A stretch of DNA of 64,000 nt, taken from the NCBI GenBank assembly GCA_023518375.1, contig CP068450.1:744001-808000 (forward strand), in the 5' to 3' direction. The DNA is from Candidatus Hepatincola sp. Av (GTDB taxonomy: Bacteria > Pseudomonadota > Alphaproteobacteria > WRAU01 > Hepatincolaceae). The notes beneath the pieces are model-generated. The model worked only from the letters and a program-made list of their open reading frames with translations. It made no database searches and was not told the DNA's origin. A program made the position numbers and the translations under genes. Shown one piece after another: positions 9,018-20,676 of the stretch; position 1 is the first letter of the stretch; every line of letters begins with the position of its first letter.

Positions 9018-9968
9018 ATGGTAGCCACAATACATAACTTAATTATTATCGGAGCAGGACCAGCTGGTTACAGTGCCGCAATTTATGCCCAAAGGGCAGG
9101 TTTAAAACCAATTTTAATTCAAGGCTCGGAACCTGGTGGGCAACTAATGCAAACTACCGATGTAGATAATTACCCTGGTTTTGCTACAATCTTAGGACCA
9201 ACTTTAATGATGAATATGCACGCTCAAGTTGATAAACTAGGGGTAGAAATTATAGCTGATGTTATTGAAAGTGTAGATTTTTCTAAAAAACCCTTACAAT
9301 TAAAAGGTATGAATAGTAGTTATAGTTGCAAGAGTGTAATTATTGCCACAGGTTCTTCTGCTAAGTGGTTGAAAATTCCTAGTGAAAACACCTTTAAAGG
9401 CTTTGGTATATCCGCTTGTGCTACTTGTGATGGTTTTTTCTTTAAAAATAAAAATGTTGCGGTAATTGGTGGTGGTAATACTGCGGTAGAAGAGGCTTTA
9501 TATTTATCTAAAATTGCTAAAAAAGTTGTTTTAATTCATCGTAGAGATGAACTAAGAGCAGAACAAATCCTACAAGACACTCTATTTAAAACTAAAAATA
9601 TAGAAATTCTTTGGAATAAAGTTGTTACAGAATTTCAAGGAGTTGAAGGTGAACTTACAGAATTACAAAGTTTAGTACTAGAAGATACTCTAAAGAAAAC
9701 TCAACAAACCTTAAAGGTAGATGGAGCCTTTATTGCCATAGGGCATACACCTAATACTAAGTTTTTACAAGGGCAAGTTGACCTAGATCCTGATGGTTAT
9801 ATTACATCTTACAATAATAGCACTTTCGTTACTTTAAAAGGTAAGCCTCTGGTTGGTGTATTTGCCGCTGGTGATGTTAATGATAAAATCTACCGCCAAG
9901 CTATTACTTCGGCAGGATCTGGCTGTAAAGCTGCACTAGACGCCCAACAGTATTTGTTAAAAAAGTAA
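9018..9968 (+). CDS. trxB: Thioredoxin reductase
   Basis: 316 residues, the usual length. The FAD site GAGPAG is at about residues 12-17, the redox-active CATC is at residues 134-137 followed by DG, the NADPH motif is GGGNTAVEEA, and the C-terminal FAD motif is AAGDVND. It transfers electrons from NADPH to thioredoxin in the cytosol. The CxxC/DG arrangement separates it from ferredoxin:NADP reductase-like relatives that lack the cysteines. It converges on the atp operon. Confidence 0.95.
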   Translation: MVATIHNLIIIGAGPAGYSAAIYAQRAGLKPILIQGSEPGGQLMQTTDVDNYPGFATILGPTLMMNMHAQVDKLGVEIIADVIESVDFSKKPLQLKGMNSSYSCKSVIIATGSSAKWLKIPSENTFKGFGISACATCDGFFFKNKNVAVIGGGNTAVEEALYLSKIAKKVVLIHRRDELRAEQILQDTLFKTKNIEILWNKVVTEFQGVEGELTELQSLVLEDTLKKTQQTLKVDGAFIAIGHTPNTKFLQGQVDLDPDGYITSYNNSTFVTLKGKPLVGVFAAGDVNDKIYRQAITSAGSGCKAALDAQQYLLKK

Positions 9969-9998
9969 GTAAATTAGCTTAATTTCTACTCTCTTTAA

Positions 9999-10015
9999 TT
10001 TCTATATAATAGAAA
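9999..10015. terminator. Small hairpin between convergent trxB and atpC
   Basis: A 7-bp perfect stem with a 3-base loop sits between two convergent genes, five bases before the atpC stop. The AT-rich stem is weak and no long T tract follows, so this is tentative. Confidence 0.35.
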
Positions 10016-10019
10016 CCTA

Positions 10020-10433
10020 CTACTTATAATAATTAGCGTCTACTAAGGATTGGGCTTTTTTATAAGATTCTATTTCTTGTTGAAAGAAAGTTTTGTCGGT
10101 TTCTGCTGTTGCAGCGGATAGTAAATCTTCATACCTACTTATAGCCTTAGTAAAATATGTTTTGTCTACTTTAGCTAAATCTAGGCAATCTTTGTTGACC
10201 GAGATAATTATTTCATGGTCTGTAGATAATACAGATCCTGCAAAAATTAAAAAACGTCTTGCTACGCTAGAACCTTTATACACATAAATAACCCCTGTAG
10301 TTAATAAATGAACAAAGTCTCTACCTACAGCGTTAATACTCATATCACCATAAATACCTGGTATAACTACCATATCTACATCATCATTAAAAATTTTACC
10401 TTTTAAACCTAAAATGCTTAACTTTAAAGCCAT
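10020..10433 (-). CDS. atpC: ATP synthase F1 epsilon subunit
   Basis: 137 residues. The N-terminal beta-sandwich has the family pattern VVIPGIYGDMSIN, followed by a C-terminal helical hairpin. It is part of the F1 central stalk and contacts gamma and the c ring. The conserved start LSILG-LKGKIF matches epsilon subunits. It is last in atpHAGDC, but 155 bases separate it from atpD, more than elsewhere in the operon; a separate promoter or processing site could lie there. Confidence 0.93.
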   Translation of the reverse strand: MALKLSILGLKGKIFNDDVDMVVIPGIYGDMSINAVGRDFVHLLTTGVIYVYKGSSVARRFLIFAGSVLSTDHEIIISVNKDCLDLAKVDKTYFTKAISRYEDLLSAATAETDKTFFQQEIESYKKAQSLVDANYYK

Positions 10434-10588
10434 TAATTTCTCTACTTGTTTAAATATTTTTTATAATCATATTAGTTGTATTCAATATATCAATATATAA
10501 TTACCTAAAATTTTATTTTAATTACCGCTATGGTTAGCCTATATGTCCCATTTAGAAAGTAATTGTTTCTTTGTTTATTATTACCTTG

Positions 10589-12034
<1,446 letters not shown>

Positions 12035-12057
12035 TTATTTATACGTAATCAATTAAA

Positions 12058-12981
12058 TTAAATTGATTCGGCACCTGATATAATTTCTATTAATTCTCTA
12101 GTAATAACATTTTGTCTTGTTTTATTATATTCAAGATTTAATGAATCTTTTAAATCCTTAGAGTTGGAATTGGCTGTATCCATAGCATTTAATCTACTAG
12201 CATGTTCTGCTACCTGAGCATGAGCTAGTTTATCTTCTAAATTAGCTAGAATATACCTATAAAATAATTCTTCAATATTGTATCCAGCTGTTTCTACATC
12301 TGTATTTATTTGTTGGCTCTCTAAGTTTATTGGAGTTTCAGGGTGTTTTTTAGCCACTTTTTCAGCTTCCATAGCTGTTTTCTTTGGTAGAATAGGTAAT
12401 AGTAATTTAGTTAACACTACTTGTTCTAATACAGATAAAGATTTAGTATAAACAATTTGAATAGAATCTACAGTTTTATCCTTTACTAACTGTGTAATTT
12501 GGTAAGCTAATAAAGGTAATTCGTAATCTTGCAGATCTTTTAAATTAGAACTTACGCCCTTTATAGCTTGAGTTTTCCCCATATTATTACTAAAAGCTAA
12601 GGACTTTGCCCCTATTGGTACTAATGTGGTATAGTCATAACCTATATTCAATACTTTAGTAGCAACTTGCCGAAATACATTAGAATTATAAGCACCACAT
12701 AAGCCTCTATCTGAGGCTATAAATATTATCATAGTATTTATATATTTATCTTTTTCTATAAATAATTCTGAAGAAAAAGTAGATAAATTCTTAGAGGTTT
12801 TATAAAAGTCAAAAATTTTCTTGGTTACCACTTTAGCCGTACTAAAATACTTAGTATTATTATAACGAGTCTCCTTAGCTACTGCTAAACGAGTAGTAGA
12901 TATAACTTTCATAGACTGGGTAATTTTTTCAATTACACCAACGTTATTTATCCGTTTTTTTATATCTCTTAAACTAGGCAT
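12058..12981 (-). CDS. atpG: ATP synthase F1 gamma subunit
   Basis: 307 residues, slightly longer than the usual ~290 because of an insertion in the region around residues 205-230. The N-terminal coiled-coil helix (MPSLRDIKKRINNV, then ITQSMKVISTTRL) and the C-terminal helix (ITRELIEIISGA) are both conserved and form the rotating shaft. The central ASDRGLCGAYN motif is intact. It sits five bases after atpA. Confidence 0.97.
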   Translation of the reverse strand: MPSLRDIKKRINNVGVIEKITQSMKVISTTRLAVAKETRYNNTKYFSTAKVVTKKIFDFYKTSKNLSTFSSELFIEKDKYINTMIIFIASDRGLCGAYNSNVFRQVATKVLNIGYDYTTLVPIGAKSLAFSNNMGKTQAIKGVSSNLKDLQDYELPLLAYQITQLVKDKTVDSIQIVYTKSLSVLEQVVLTKLLLPILPKKTAMEAEKVAKKHPETPINLESQQINTDVETAGYNIEELFYRYILANLEDKLAHAQVAEHASRLNAMDTANSNSKDLKDSLNLEYNKTRQNVITRELIEIISGAESI

Positions 12982-12986
12982 AGGCT

Positions 12987-14534
12987 TTATTCTTTATTGG
13001 TTTTTAAAAAATCTTTTGTAAATTTTTCTAAGAATTCAGAAATTGTTTTTATATCTGCTTCCGATAAATCTTTAGTATTTTTTATATTGGCAATAACACT
13101 AGGAATAGATTTTTTAGCTGCTTCTAACATTTTAATTTCATAGGTTTTAATATCTTCAACGTTAATTGAATCTATAAAACCTCTATTTACAGAAAATAAA
13201 GATAATACCTCTTCTTCTAATAACAAAGGTTGCCCTTGTGGTTGTTTTAAAATTTCCACCCATCTTTTACCTCGTTCTAAGGTTTTTTTAGTGGTTTCAT
13301 CTAGATCTGAAGAAAATTGTGAAAACCTTACTACTTCCCGATATTGAGCTAACTCTAACTTCACAGGACCCGTAACCTTTTTAATAGCTTTAGTTTGAGC
13401 CGCACTCCCCACCCTACTTACAGAGTTACCAACATTTACTGCTGGTCTGATTCCTTGAAAGAAAAGGTCTGTTTCTAAAAAAATCTGCCCATCTGTAATA
13501 GAAATAACATTAGTTGGAATATAAGCAGCAATATCACCAGCTTGAGTTTCAATTACAGGTAATGCCGTTAAAGAACCACCGCCTTTTTCATCGTTTAATT
13601 GGGCGGCTCTTTCTAATAGCCTAGAATGTAGATAGAATACATCACCCGGATACGCCTCACGTCCTGGAGGCCTTCTTAATAATAAAGATACCTGCCGATA
13701 AGCTACAGCTTGTTTAGATAAATCATCATAAAATACTACCGCATGTTTGCTATTATCTCTAAACCATTCCCCAATAGCACAACCAACATAAGGTGCCATG
13801 TATTGCACTGTAGCTGAATCTGAAGCTGTAGCAGCAACAACACAACTATAGGCCATAGCTCCCATATCTTCTAACATTTTTACCATTTGCACTACCGATG
13901 AACGTTTTTGCCCAATAGCCACATAAACACAATACATTTTTTCAGATTCATCTTTGGCTTCTTCGTTAATACGTTTTTGGTTTAAAATTGCATCGGTAAT
14001 TAAGGTAGTTTTACCTGTTTGCCTATCGGCAATGATTAATTCCCTTTGCCCCCTACCAATAGGAATTAAGGAATCAATTGCTTTGATTCCTGTTTGAAAG
14101 GGCTTATTAACCGATTTTCTATCCATAATACTAGGTGCTGGAGATTCTACCTGTCTTAAAACTTTGGTTTTTAATTCTCCTTTGCCATCAATAGGGTTAC
14201 CTAAACCATCTAAAACTCTACCAAGAACCTCTAAACCAACCCCTACTTCTAATAATTTGTTTAAACGTTTAACTTTTTGCCCACTTTCAATTTCACTATC
14301 ATCACCTAAAATAATAATACCAACATTATCTTCTTCTAAATTAAAACAGATACCTGTAACCCCGTTTTCAAACTCAACCATTTCACCTAAGGCAGCGTTA
14401 TCTAAACCATAAACTTTACTAACACCATCACCTACAGAAAGAACTACTCCAGTTTCTAATAAGTCAACCCCTACTTCTAAGGTTTCTAATTGCCTTCTTA
14501 TAACTTCTGTTAAATCATCATTTTTTGCTGACAT
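12987..14534 (-). CDS. atpA: ATP synthase F1 alpha subunit
   Basis: 515 residues. The N-terminal beta barrel is followed by the nucleotide site with P-loop DRQTGKT, the [10 protein letters not shown] segment, Walker [13 protein letters not shown] and the [23 protein letters not shown] stretch around the Arg finger. It is a noncatalytic nucleotide-binding subunit. It is in the expected place between atpH and atpG. Confidence 0.98.
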   Translation of the reverse strand: MSAKNDDLTEVIRRQLETLEVGVDLLETGVVLSVGDGVSKVYGLDNAALGEMVEFENGVTGICFNLEEDNVGIIILGDDSEIESGQKVKRLNKLLEVGVGLEVLGRVLDGLGNPIDGKGELKTKVLRQVESPAPSIMDRKSVNKPFQTGIKAIDSLIPIGRGQRELIIADRQTGKTTLITDAILNQKRINEEAKDESEKMYCVYVAIGQKRSSVVQMVKMLEDMGAMAYSCVVAATASDSATVQYMAPYVGCAIGEWFRDNSKHAVVFYDDLSKQAVAYRQVSLLLRRPPGREAYPGDVFYLHSRLLERAAQLNDEKGGGSLTALPVIETQAGDIAAYIPTNVISITDGQIFLETDLFFQGIRPAVNVGNSVSRVGSAAQTKAIKKVTGPVKLELAQYREVVRFSQFSSDLDETTKKTLERGKRWVEILKQPQGQPLLLEEEVLSLFSVNRGFIDSINVEDIKTYEIKMLEAAKKSIPSVIANIKNTKDLSEADIKTISEFLEKFTKDFLKTNKE

Positions 14535-14592
14535 ATTATTGTGTTCCTTTTTCTACACTTTATTACTTAATTACATTATTTATATTGCATAT

Positions 14593-15156
14593 TTATGCAG
14601 ATTTAATTTTAACTAATTTTCCTCTTAGACTATTGTCATAGGTATAACCTTTAAAGGTAAGTATTAAACCACCTAAAATAGATTTATCTATAATTTTTTC
14701 TAAATAGAACTTCTCACCATGATGTTTTGTGATTAGTTTCTTTATTTTAGTTTCCTGAGCTTTACTAGTTGGTACTACACTACGCACTTCAACTTTAAAA
14801 TAACCCTGATACTCAAGAAAAATTTGCTCCCACTCTGAGGCCATTGCCTGAATAATATACAGCTTTTTAGAATGTAATAGCAAGGTTAAAAAGTTGTATG
14901 TAAACCCATTGATTCCAACATCATTGGCAATATTTTTTAAAATATTAATTTTTTTACCGTATGGTAAAATAGCAAAATTCCTAGAAATTATTAGATAGTC
15001 TTTTCTAGTAGTATCATTGGCAAATATTATTTCAAAAAATACCCTTAATTTGTGCATATCTTTATTTAATACATCTAGCATTTTTTTTTCAGTGGCAATT
15101 TGCAAAATAGCAGTACTATATTTTTTAACACTTCGTTGTATTTCTAATTCTGTCAT
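14593..15156 (-). CDS. atpH: ATP synthase F1 delta subunit
   Basis: 187 residues, the normal length. An N-terminal helical domain (about residues 8-110) and a C-terminal part with the family motif KIIDKSILGGLIL near residues 158-170. It links F1 to the peripheral stalk. It is first in the atp operon, 97 bases downstream of priA, the usual alphaproteobacterial neighbour. The F0 genes (atpBEF) are not in this window, consistent with the split arrangement of this class. Confidence 0.92.
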   Translation of the reverse strand: MTELEIQRSVKKYSTAILQIATEKKMLDVLNKDMHKLRVFFEIIFANDTTRKDYLIISRNFAILPYGKKINILKNIANDVGINGFTYNFLTLLLHSKKLYIIQAMASEWEQIFLEYQGYFKVEVRSVVPTSKAQETKIKKLITKHHGEKFYLEKIIDKSILGGLILTFKGYTYDNSLRGKLVKIKSA

Positions 15157-15252
15157 TTTTTCCTAAGATTTATTAAAAAAACCAATATATACAAACATTA
15201 TACAAACACTTTTCCATATTCACAAACTTAATTTTTCAAGATTCATAGAAAA

Positions 15253-17427
15253 TTAAAAGAAACTTATTGGGTCAACATCTATTTGTACTTTTATAGTACT
15301 TGGAATCTCTACTTTCAAAAGCCACTGTTTAACTATATTTTGCAAGCTAAGCTCTTGATTCCTAGCTTGTACTAAAAATCTATAACGGTAAAAATTTCTT
15401 AATAAAAACATAGGAGCCTGAGCAGGACCTAAAATTTCTAAATTTAAACCCTTAGGTTGTATTTTTGCTAAATAATTGACAAATTGCTCTAATAGTTTTG
15501 CATTTTTAGAAGATACGATTAAAGCAATAAATTTACCAAATGGAGGGAAGCTTAAACTTTTTCTTAATGATAACTCATTGTTTACAAAAACATTGTAATC
15601 TTTCTGCAAAAAAGACTGCATAAATTCCGACTTAGGATTATAAGTTTGCAATACTACCTCACCTAACAAGTTATAACGCCCTGCTCTTCCTGCAACCTGA
15701 TACAATAGTTGCCAAGCTCTTTCTGTTGCTTTTAAATCTACAGAACTAATAAAATCGGCATCTAAAATACCTACTAAGGTTAATTTAGGAAAGTTATAAC
15801 CTTTAGATATAATTTGCGTACCAATAATTATATCGTATTCATGGTTATGAATTTGTTGAATCAATTCTTGGGATTTCTTATAACATTGCATAGTATCGCT
15901 AGAGGCAATAACTACTTTAGCCTTAGGGAATTTAGTTGTTACTTCTTCAAAGATTTTTTCAACTCCTACCCCTAAGGCCACTAGTTTTTCTTCACCGCAA
16001 TTAGGGCAACTTGAGGTAACATTTGTGGTATAACCACAATAGTGGCAATATAATTTATTATGGCTTTTATGCTCTACTAAGGTTGCCGAGCAATATTTAC
16101 AAGTTATTTTCTCTAGGCAAGAAGTACATAAAATACTACCAGCATAACCTCTTTTATTTATAAATAATAAAACTTGTTCTTGTTTATTTAAAGTATTGGT
16201 AATTTTAGTATGCAGAACTTGTGAAATATATTCTCCTTTCGTTAACTTCTCTTGTTTTAAATCAACTTGGGTAATAGCAGGAAAAATACTTTTATTATAA
16301 CGTTCCTGTAATAATAAATGTTTATACTTTTGCAGGCTAACATTATTCATGGTTTCTAAGGCAGGGGTCGCTGAACTTAAAATAATTGGAATATTTTCTA
16401 CTTTTGCCTTTACAACGGCCATATCCCTTGCATTATATATTACTCCTTCTTCTTGCTTGTAAGAATTATCGTGTTCTTCATCTACCACTATTAACCCTAA
16501 ATTAGCAAAGGGTAAAAACAAGGCGGATCTTGCCCCTATAATAATTTTTAACGAACCATTTGATGCCGATATCCATGCCTCTTGTTTATTTTTCTTACTA
16601 ATATCTGAATGCCATAAATAAGGTTTAACTTTAAACCGTTTTTGGAATCTTTGGAAAATCTGGGAACTCAAGGCAATCTCTGGTAATAAAATTAAAACCT
16701 GTTTGCCTAAATTTAAAACTCTATTAATAGCCTCAAAGTATATCTCTGTTTTACCTGAGCCTGGTAACCCTTGTAATACCACAGTTTGAAACTTTCGTGA
16801 ATCTATAACCTGCAATAATTGGCTAGTAACTTCTTGCTGGTTGTCTGATAAAGTAATTGGTTCATAACATATATTTTGCTCTAGCATAGGTTGTTTAAAA
16901 TTATTTGTTACTTGCAGGTAACCTTCTTTAATTAGCTGGTTTACAATACTACGGCTAACTGTTGCTTTTGCTATAAGAGTATTTTTTTCTAATGAACCTA
17001 ACTCTTGCAAGGTAGTTAAAAGTTTTTGCCGTTTTGGTGTAATTTTTAATTGCTGAATTTTTTTAGTATTAATACTAATAATTTCATCGTAATGATTAAA
17101 ATTAAAGCCGGCAACATTAATAGCCATTTTTAATACTTTGCCAAAACTACTAAGATTATACTTAGCAACCCAAGCTAAAAAATCTATTAATTTACTATTA
17201 AGAGAAGGTATTTGCTCTATTTTTTTAATAATATGTTTAAGTTTAGCTACCTCAAAGTTAATTTTAGTTTCTTGCTTAAAAATAATGCCATATACTTGTT
17301 GATTCCTTAAAGGAACTAATACAATATCACCTTTATTAACATTACAGTCTTTTGGTACGGTATAAGCATAAAACTTACTAAGTTTAAGGGGTAAACATAC
17401 AGATACAATATCGCCTTCTTTATACAA
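15253..17427 (-). CDS. priA: Primosomal protein N' (replication restart helicase)
   Basis: 724 residues. The N-terminal 3'-DNA-end-binding domain is followed by a superfamily-2 helicase core: P-loop GLPGSGKT, Walker B VVDEEHD, SSATPALET, and motifs V/VI with GTQIISKGYNFP and QVAGRAGR. Two zinc-binding clusters lie between (CTSCLEKITCKYC and CHYCGYT with CPNC), giving eight Cys. It loads DnaB at stalled forks. The start is TTG with an upstream AGAGGAT; no suitable ATG is in reach. Confidence 0.95.
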   Translation of the reverse strand: MYKEGDIVSVCLPLKLSKFYAYTVPKDCNVNKGDIVLVPLRNQQVYGIIFKQETKINFEVAKLKHIIKKIEQIPSLNSKLIDFLAWVAKYNLSSFGKVLKMAINVAGFNFNHYDEIISINTKKIQQLKITPKRQKLLTTLQELGSLEKNTLIAKATVSRSIVNQLIKEGYLQVTNNFKQPMLEQNICYEPITLSDNQQEVTSQLLQVIDSRKFQTVVLQGLPGSGKTEIYFEAINRVLNLGKQVLILLPEIALSSQIFQRFQKRFKVKPYLWHSDISKKNKQEAWISASNGSLKIIIGARSALFLPFANLGLIVVDEEHDNSYKQEEGVIYNARDMAVVKAKVENIPIILSSATPALETMNNVSLQKYKHLLLQERYNKSIFPAITQVDLKQEKLTKGEYISQVLHTKITNTLNKQEQVLLFINKRGYAGSILCTSCLEKITCKYCSATLVEHKSHNKLYCHYCGYTTNVTSSCPNCGEEKLVALGVGVEKIFEEVTTKFPKAKVVIASSDTMQCYKKSQELIQQIHNHEYDIIIGTQIISKGYNFPKLTLVGILDADFISSVDLKATERAWQLLYQVAGRAGRYNLLGEVVLQTYNPKSEFMQSFLQKDYNVFVNNELSLRKSLSFPPFGKFIALIVSSKNAKLLEQFVNYLAKIQPKGLNLEILGPAQAPMFLLRNFYRYRFLVQARNQELSLQNIVKQWLLKVEIPSTIKVQIDVDPISFF

Positions 17428-17554
17428 TATAATTATCCTCTGTGTTTACATATGATATAATTTATATATCATATAATTTATTATTAAATAAATAAAAATT
17501 TTTATTTATTTAAGGTAACTGTAAAGCTCATAAAACCATAATAGGCTACTTAAT

Positions 17555-18529
17555 ATGGAAAAAATTAATAACTTACAAGCTGAACCTAATTTAAAAATTG
17601 AATTACAAAAATTTGCTGACTCTTTACTTCATGAGGATAGAAAATCCCCTAAAACATTAGTAGCCTACCTTAATGATTTATCTGATTTCATTACTTTTAT
17701 GAACCAGCATTTAGGTTTTACTATTGGGCTTTTAGATTTAGAAAAATTAGCAGTTTTTGACTTTCGGGCTTTTTTGGCTCATCTTAATAATAAAAAAGTT
17801 ACAAAAACTACTATGAGTAGAAAATTATCGGCAATTAGAACTTTTTTTGCCTATTTAGATAGTAAAAAAATTCTAACCAATAGTAATCTTAAAACTTTAA
17901 AAATGCAAAAAATATCCGAAAAAGTTCCAAGAGCAGTATCTGAAAATATTGCTTTTGATGTTATAGACTTAGCCTACAATACTTCTAAAACTTTATGGGT
18001 ACAAAAAAGAAACAAAGCCTTAGTTTGTTTAATTTATGCAACAGGTTTAAGAATTGAAGAAACTTTAAATATTAATCTTTCAGATTTACCTAAAAATACC
18101 CAGCATACTTTAAGAGTTCTAGGCAAAGGTAATAAAGAACGTTTAGTACCAATTATGCCAGCAGTAGTTTTATTATTAGAAGATTATTACCATGCTATCC
18201 CTTTACATCTTCAACAAAAATCACAAACTTTAGCAGAGTCTGCACCTCCGTTGTTTATTGGCGAACAAGGGAATAGGCTAAATCCTAGAATTGTACAAAG
18301 AATCATAGAAAAAATTCGTAATACTTTAAGCCTTCATGAATCTTTTACCCCTCATGCTCTTAGGCATTCCTTTGCTACCCATTTATTAAATAATGATGTA
18401 GACTTAAGAACTATCCAGCAGTTAATGGGGCATGCTTCATTATCGGCAACACAAAGATATTTAAAAGTAGACTTAAAAGAATTAAAAAAAACTCAACTTA
18501 ACTTCCACCCTAGAAATAAAACACCTTAA
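17555..18529 (+). CDS. xerC: Tyrosine recombinase XerC
   Basis: 324 residues. An N-terminal SAM-like core-binding domain (about residues 10-105) precedes the catalytic domain with all expected residues: Arg in TGLRIEETL, Lys in GKGNKERL, HxxR in HALRHSF, His in LMGHASLSAT and the nucleophile Tyr in QRYLKV. It resolves chromosome dimers at dif together with XerD. Location divergent from priA is common in Alphaproteobacteria, which favours XerC over a phage integrase. It ends 11 bases before the MBL gene. Confidence 0.9.
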   Translation: MEKINNLQAEPNLKIELQKFADSLLHEDRKSPKTLVAYLNDLSDFITFMNQHLGFTIGLLDLEKLAVFDFRAFLAHLNNKKVTKTTMSRKLSAIRTFFAYLDSKKILTNSNLKTLKMQKISEKVPRAVSENIAFDVIDLAYNTSKTLWVQKRNKALVCLIYATGLRIEETLNINLSDLPKNTQHTLRVLGKGNKERLVPIMPAVVLLLEDYYHAIPLHLQQKSQTLAESAPPLFIGEQGNRLNPRIVQRIIEKIRNTLSLHESFTPHALRHSFATHLLNNDVDLRTIQQLMGHASLSATQRYLKVDLKELKKTQLNFHPRNKTP

Positions 18530-18540
18530 AGGAGAAAATT

Positions 18541-19335
18541 ATGGAAATTGAAAAAATTTATAAAGATACTAACTACCGTATTCTTAAACTACCATTAAAG
18601 AATGCAACAATCCATGTATTCACAGGATTGCAACCTCTTAGCGTTAATAGTTTTATTATTGAAACAAATAATAATTTAGTAATTATAGATGCTCAACTAA
18701 GCATTGAAAATGCTAAATTACTAAATAAATATGCTAATAGTTTGCATAAACCTATGGCAAAAGTAATTTTAACTCATGCCCATTACGACCATTACCGTGG
18801 TTTACCAGTTTTCCCTCATGAGATAACTTACGCTTTAGCCGAAACTATTGCCGATTTTACAAAATTAGAGGTAGAAGACAACGTTATTCCCCAAAACGCA
18901 CTACCTAAAAATTTTACTGTTGAAAATTTAACTTATGAATGTTTTAATTTTAAAAACGCCCATTGCCCTAACCATTTAGTTATGTATATTAAAGAAATTA
19001 AAACCTTAGTATTAGGCGACCTTGCTCAAGAAAATACCCACCTACTTGCTATGAATTTTCCTAGTTTTATTCATGCCTTAACTACTATCAAACAACAATT
19101 TTCTAAGGCGGAATACTTGCTAACAGGGCATGGTAAAATTACACCTTTAGCTACTATGAGTACTAATTTAGCTTATATGACAAAATGCTTTGAGATTTAT
19201 AAAAATTCTAAAAGTAATGAAGAATTCAATACTAAAGTATTACAAGAATTCCCTAATATGGTAAAAATTAATCCACCACTATATTATTTATTTCAAGGAG
19301 ACCCTAGTATTCCTATTGAAACTAAAACAAATTAA
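18541..19335 (+). CDS. MBL-fold metallo-hydrolase
   Basis: 264 residues. The zinc motif HxHxDH is present as THAHYDHYRG near residue 80, followed by His in NAHCPNHLVMY, Asp in LVLGDLAQE and a late His in LTGHGKI. This complete set suggests a binuclear hydrolase. The N-terminus lacks a signal peptide, so it is probably cytosolic. It follows xerC with an AAGGAG ribosome site and is probably co-transcribed. The substrate is unknown; it does not look like RNase J/Z or a beta-lactamase proper. Confidence 0.8.
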   Translation: MEIEKIYKDTNYRILKLPLKNATIHVFTGLQPLSVNSFIIETNNNLVIIDAQLSIENAKLLNKYANSLHKPMAKVILTHAHYDHYRGLPVFPHEITYALAETIADFTKLEVEDNVIPQNALPKNFTVENLTYECFNFKNAHCPNHLVMYIKEIKTLVLGDLAQENTHLLAMNFPSFIHALTTIKQQFSKAEYLLTGHGKITPLATMSTNLAYMTKCFEIYKNSKSNEEFNTKVLQEFPNMVKINPPLYYLFQGDPSIPIETKTN

Positions 19336-19345
19336 ACTAACTTTT

Positions 19346-19373
19346 ATAGAAATATTAAAATAAATATTTCTAT
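19346..19373. terminator. Bidirectional hairpin between convergent MBL and cydX genes
   Basis: An 11-bp perfect stem (19346-19356 with 19363-19373) and a 6-base loop lie just after the MBL stop and just beyond the cydX stop on the other strand. Position and symmetry fit a shared terminator. Confidence 0.5.
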
Positions 19374-19379
19374 GGTTAA

Positions 19380-19481
19380 TTATTTATTTTTAAAGGCTTT
19401 TTGTTTCTCAAGGATCTCTACATGCTTAAGGCATACAAAAGTAATAATGATAACAAAAAGAAGCCAAGCAAAATATAACAT
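19380..19481 (-). CDS. cydX: CydX, small subunit of cytochrome bd oxidase
   Basis: A 33-residue ORF starting MLYFAWLLFV, with one membrane helix (about residues 3-18) and a charged C-terminal tail. The YFAW start is the hallmark of CydX/YbgT proteins, which bind CydA and stabilise the haem groups of the bd oxidase. An excellent AAGGAGG ribosome site lies just before the ATG, inside the end of cydB. It is third in cydA-cydB-cydX order, 16 bases after the cydB stop. Short length is normal for the family (about 30-40 residues). Confidence 0.88.
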   Translation of the reverse strand: MLYFAWLLFVIIITFVCLKHVEILEKQKAFKNK

Positions 19482-19497
19482 TGGAATCTTCCTCCTT

Positions 19498-20643
19498 TTA
19501 ATATTCAATATCCTGAGCATCTTGTATACTTATTTTACCTCGTAGTACATGAAACATCCAAGATGTATAAAAAATAATGATGGGGATAAAAATTATAGTT
19601 ACTACTAACATTAACGTTAAAGTAAGTTTAGATGACGATGAATCCCATACAGTTAAACTACTAATTAAATCTGATGATGATGGTAAAATAAAAGGAAAAG
19701 TAGTTACGCCAGCTGTAGCAACAATTCCTAAAATTGTTACAGAATTACTAATAAAGGCCTTAACAAAGGCTTTGCTTTTTAAAAAAACACTAGTAAAAAC
19801 AATACCACCAATAACTAATATAGGAGCCAATATAGGCCAATATAACTTAATAAAATTATGGTATAAAGCCCCTCTTTGTTTTAATACAACCTTATGCAAA
19901 GGGTTAGATGGAGCATTATGTGCCATAGTTGAACCTAACACATAGCCTTCTATAAAAAACATAGAAACTATACTAGCAATAACATACAAAAATAATAATA
20001 GAAAAACAGCCTTATTAGCAATCTTAGCTGACCGTATTGCTATATTACCTTCAGTTTTTATAGCAGAATAAATAGCTCCTTGAGTAACTAACATTACTAA
20101 ACTAATAAGACCTATTAATAAAGCATAAGGATTTAATAACGCTAAAAATGTACCACTATAAGTAATTGATAAGTCTTCAGCACTTATAGAAAAAGGAATT
20201 CCTAAAATTACATTACCTACAGCCACACCTGCTAATACTGCAGGAACAATACCTGCTACAAAATGAGTATATATCCATACTCTTTTCCAAATTTTATTTT
20301 GAATTTTTTCACGAAAAGTAAAAGATATTGGCCTTAAAATAATAGCTAACAACAATAAAAATAAAACTAAATATAAAGCTGAAAAACTTACAGCATAAAC
20401 AGCAGGCCATGCTGCAAAAATAGCACCACCACCAAGTAGTAACCATACCTGATTACCCTCCCAATAGGGAGCAACAGTATGAAGAACACTTCTTCTCTCT
20501 TCTTCTGTTTTAGCAATAAAAGGTAATAAGGTAGCTACGCCTAAGTCAAACCCATCCATAATGGCAAAACCAATTAATAAAGCTCCTAACAGACACCACC
20601 AGATAACTCTTAAGGATTCATAACTTAATAATATATCTAACAT
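19498..20643 (-). CDS. cydB: Cytochrome bd ubiquinol oxidase subunit II
   Basis: 381 residues with about eight or nine membrane helices. The start WWCLLGALLIGFAIMDGFDLG and the following PYWEGNQVWLLLGGGAIFAAWP are signature CydB segments. It pairs with CydA to form the high-oxygen-affinity quinol oxidase in the inner membrane. It lies 33 bases after cydA and is followed by cydX. Confidence 0.97.
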   Translation of the reverse strand: MLDILLSYESLRVIWWCLLGALLIGFAIMDGFDLGVATLLPFIAKTEEERRSVLHTVAPYWEGNQVWLLLGGGAIFAAWPAVYAVSFSALYLVLFLLLLAIILRPISFTFREKIQNKIWKRVWIYTHFVAGIVPAVLAGVAVGNVILGIPFSISAEDLSITYSGTFLALLNPYALLIGLISLVMLVTQGAIYSAIKTEGNIAIRSAKIANKAVFLLLFLYVIASIVSMFFIEGYVLGSTMAHNAPSNPLHKVVLKQRGALYHNFIKLYWPILAPILVIGGIVFTSVFLKSKAFVKAFISNSVTILGIVATAGVTTFPFILPSSSDLISSLTVWDSSSSKLTLTLMLVVTIIFIPIIIFYTSWMFHVLRGKISIQDAQDIEY

Positions 20644-20676
20644 TTTTAACTCTCTAATAATTCCTTAGTTTGTGGT

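Noticed and set aside
17555-18529. Tyrosine recombinase as a phage or island integrase
   Set aside because: Sequence layout and position next to priA fit chromosomal XerC, and no repeats or cargo surround it.
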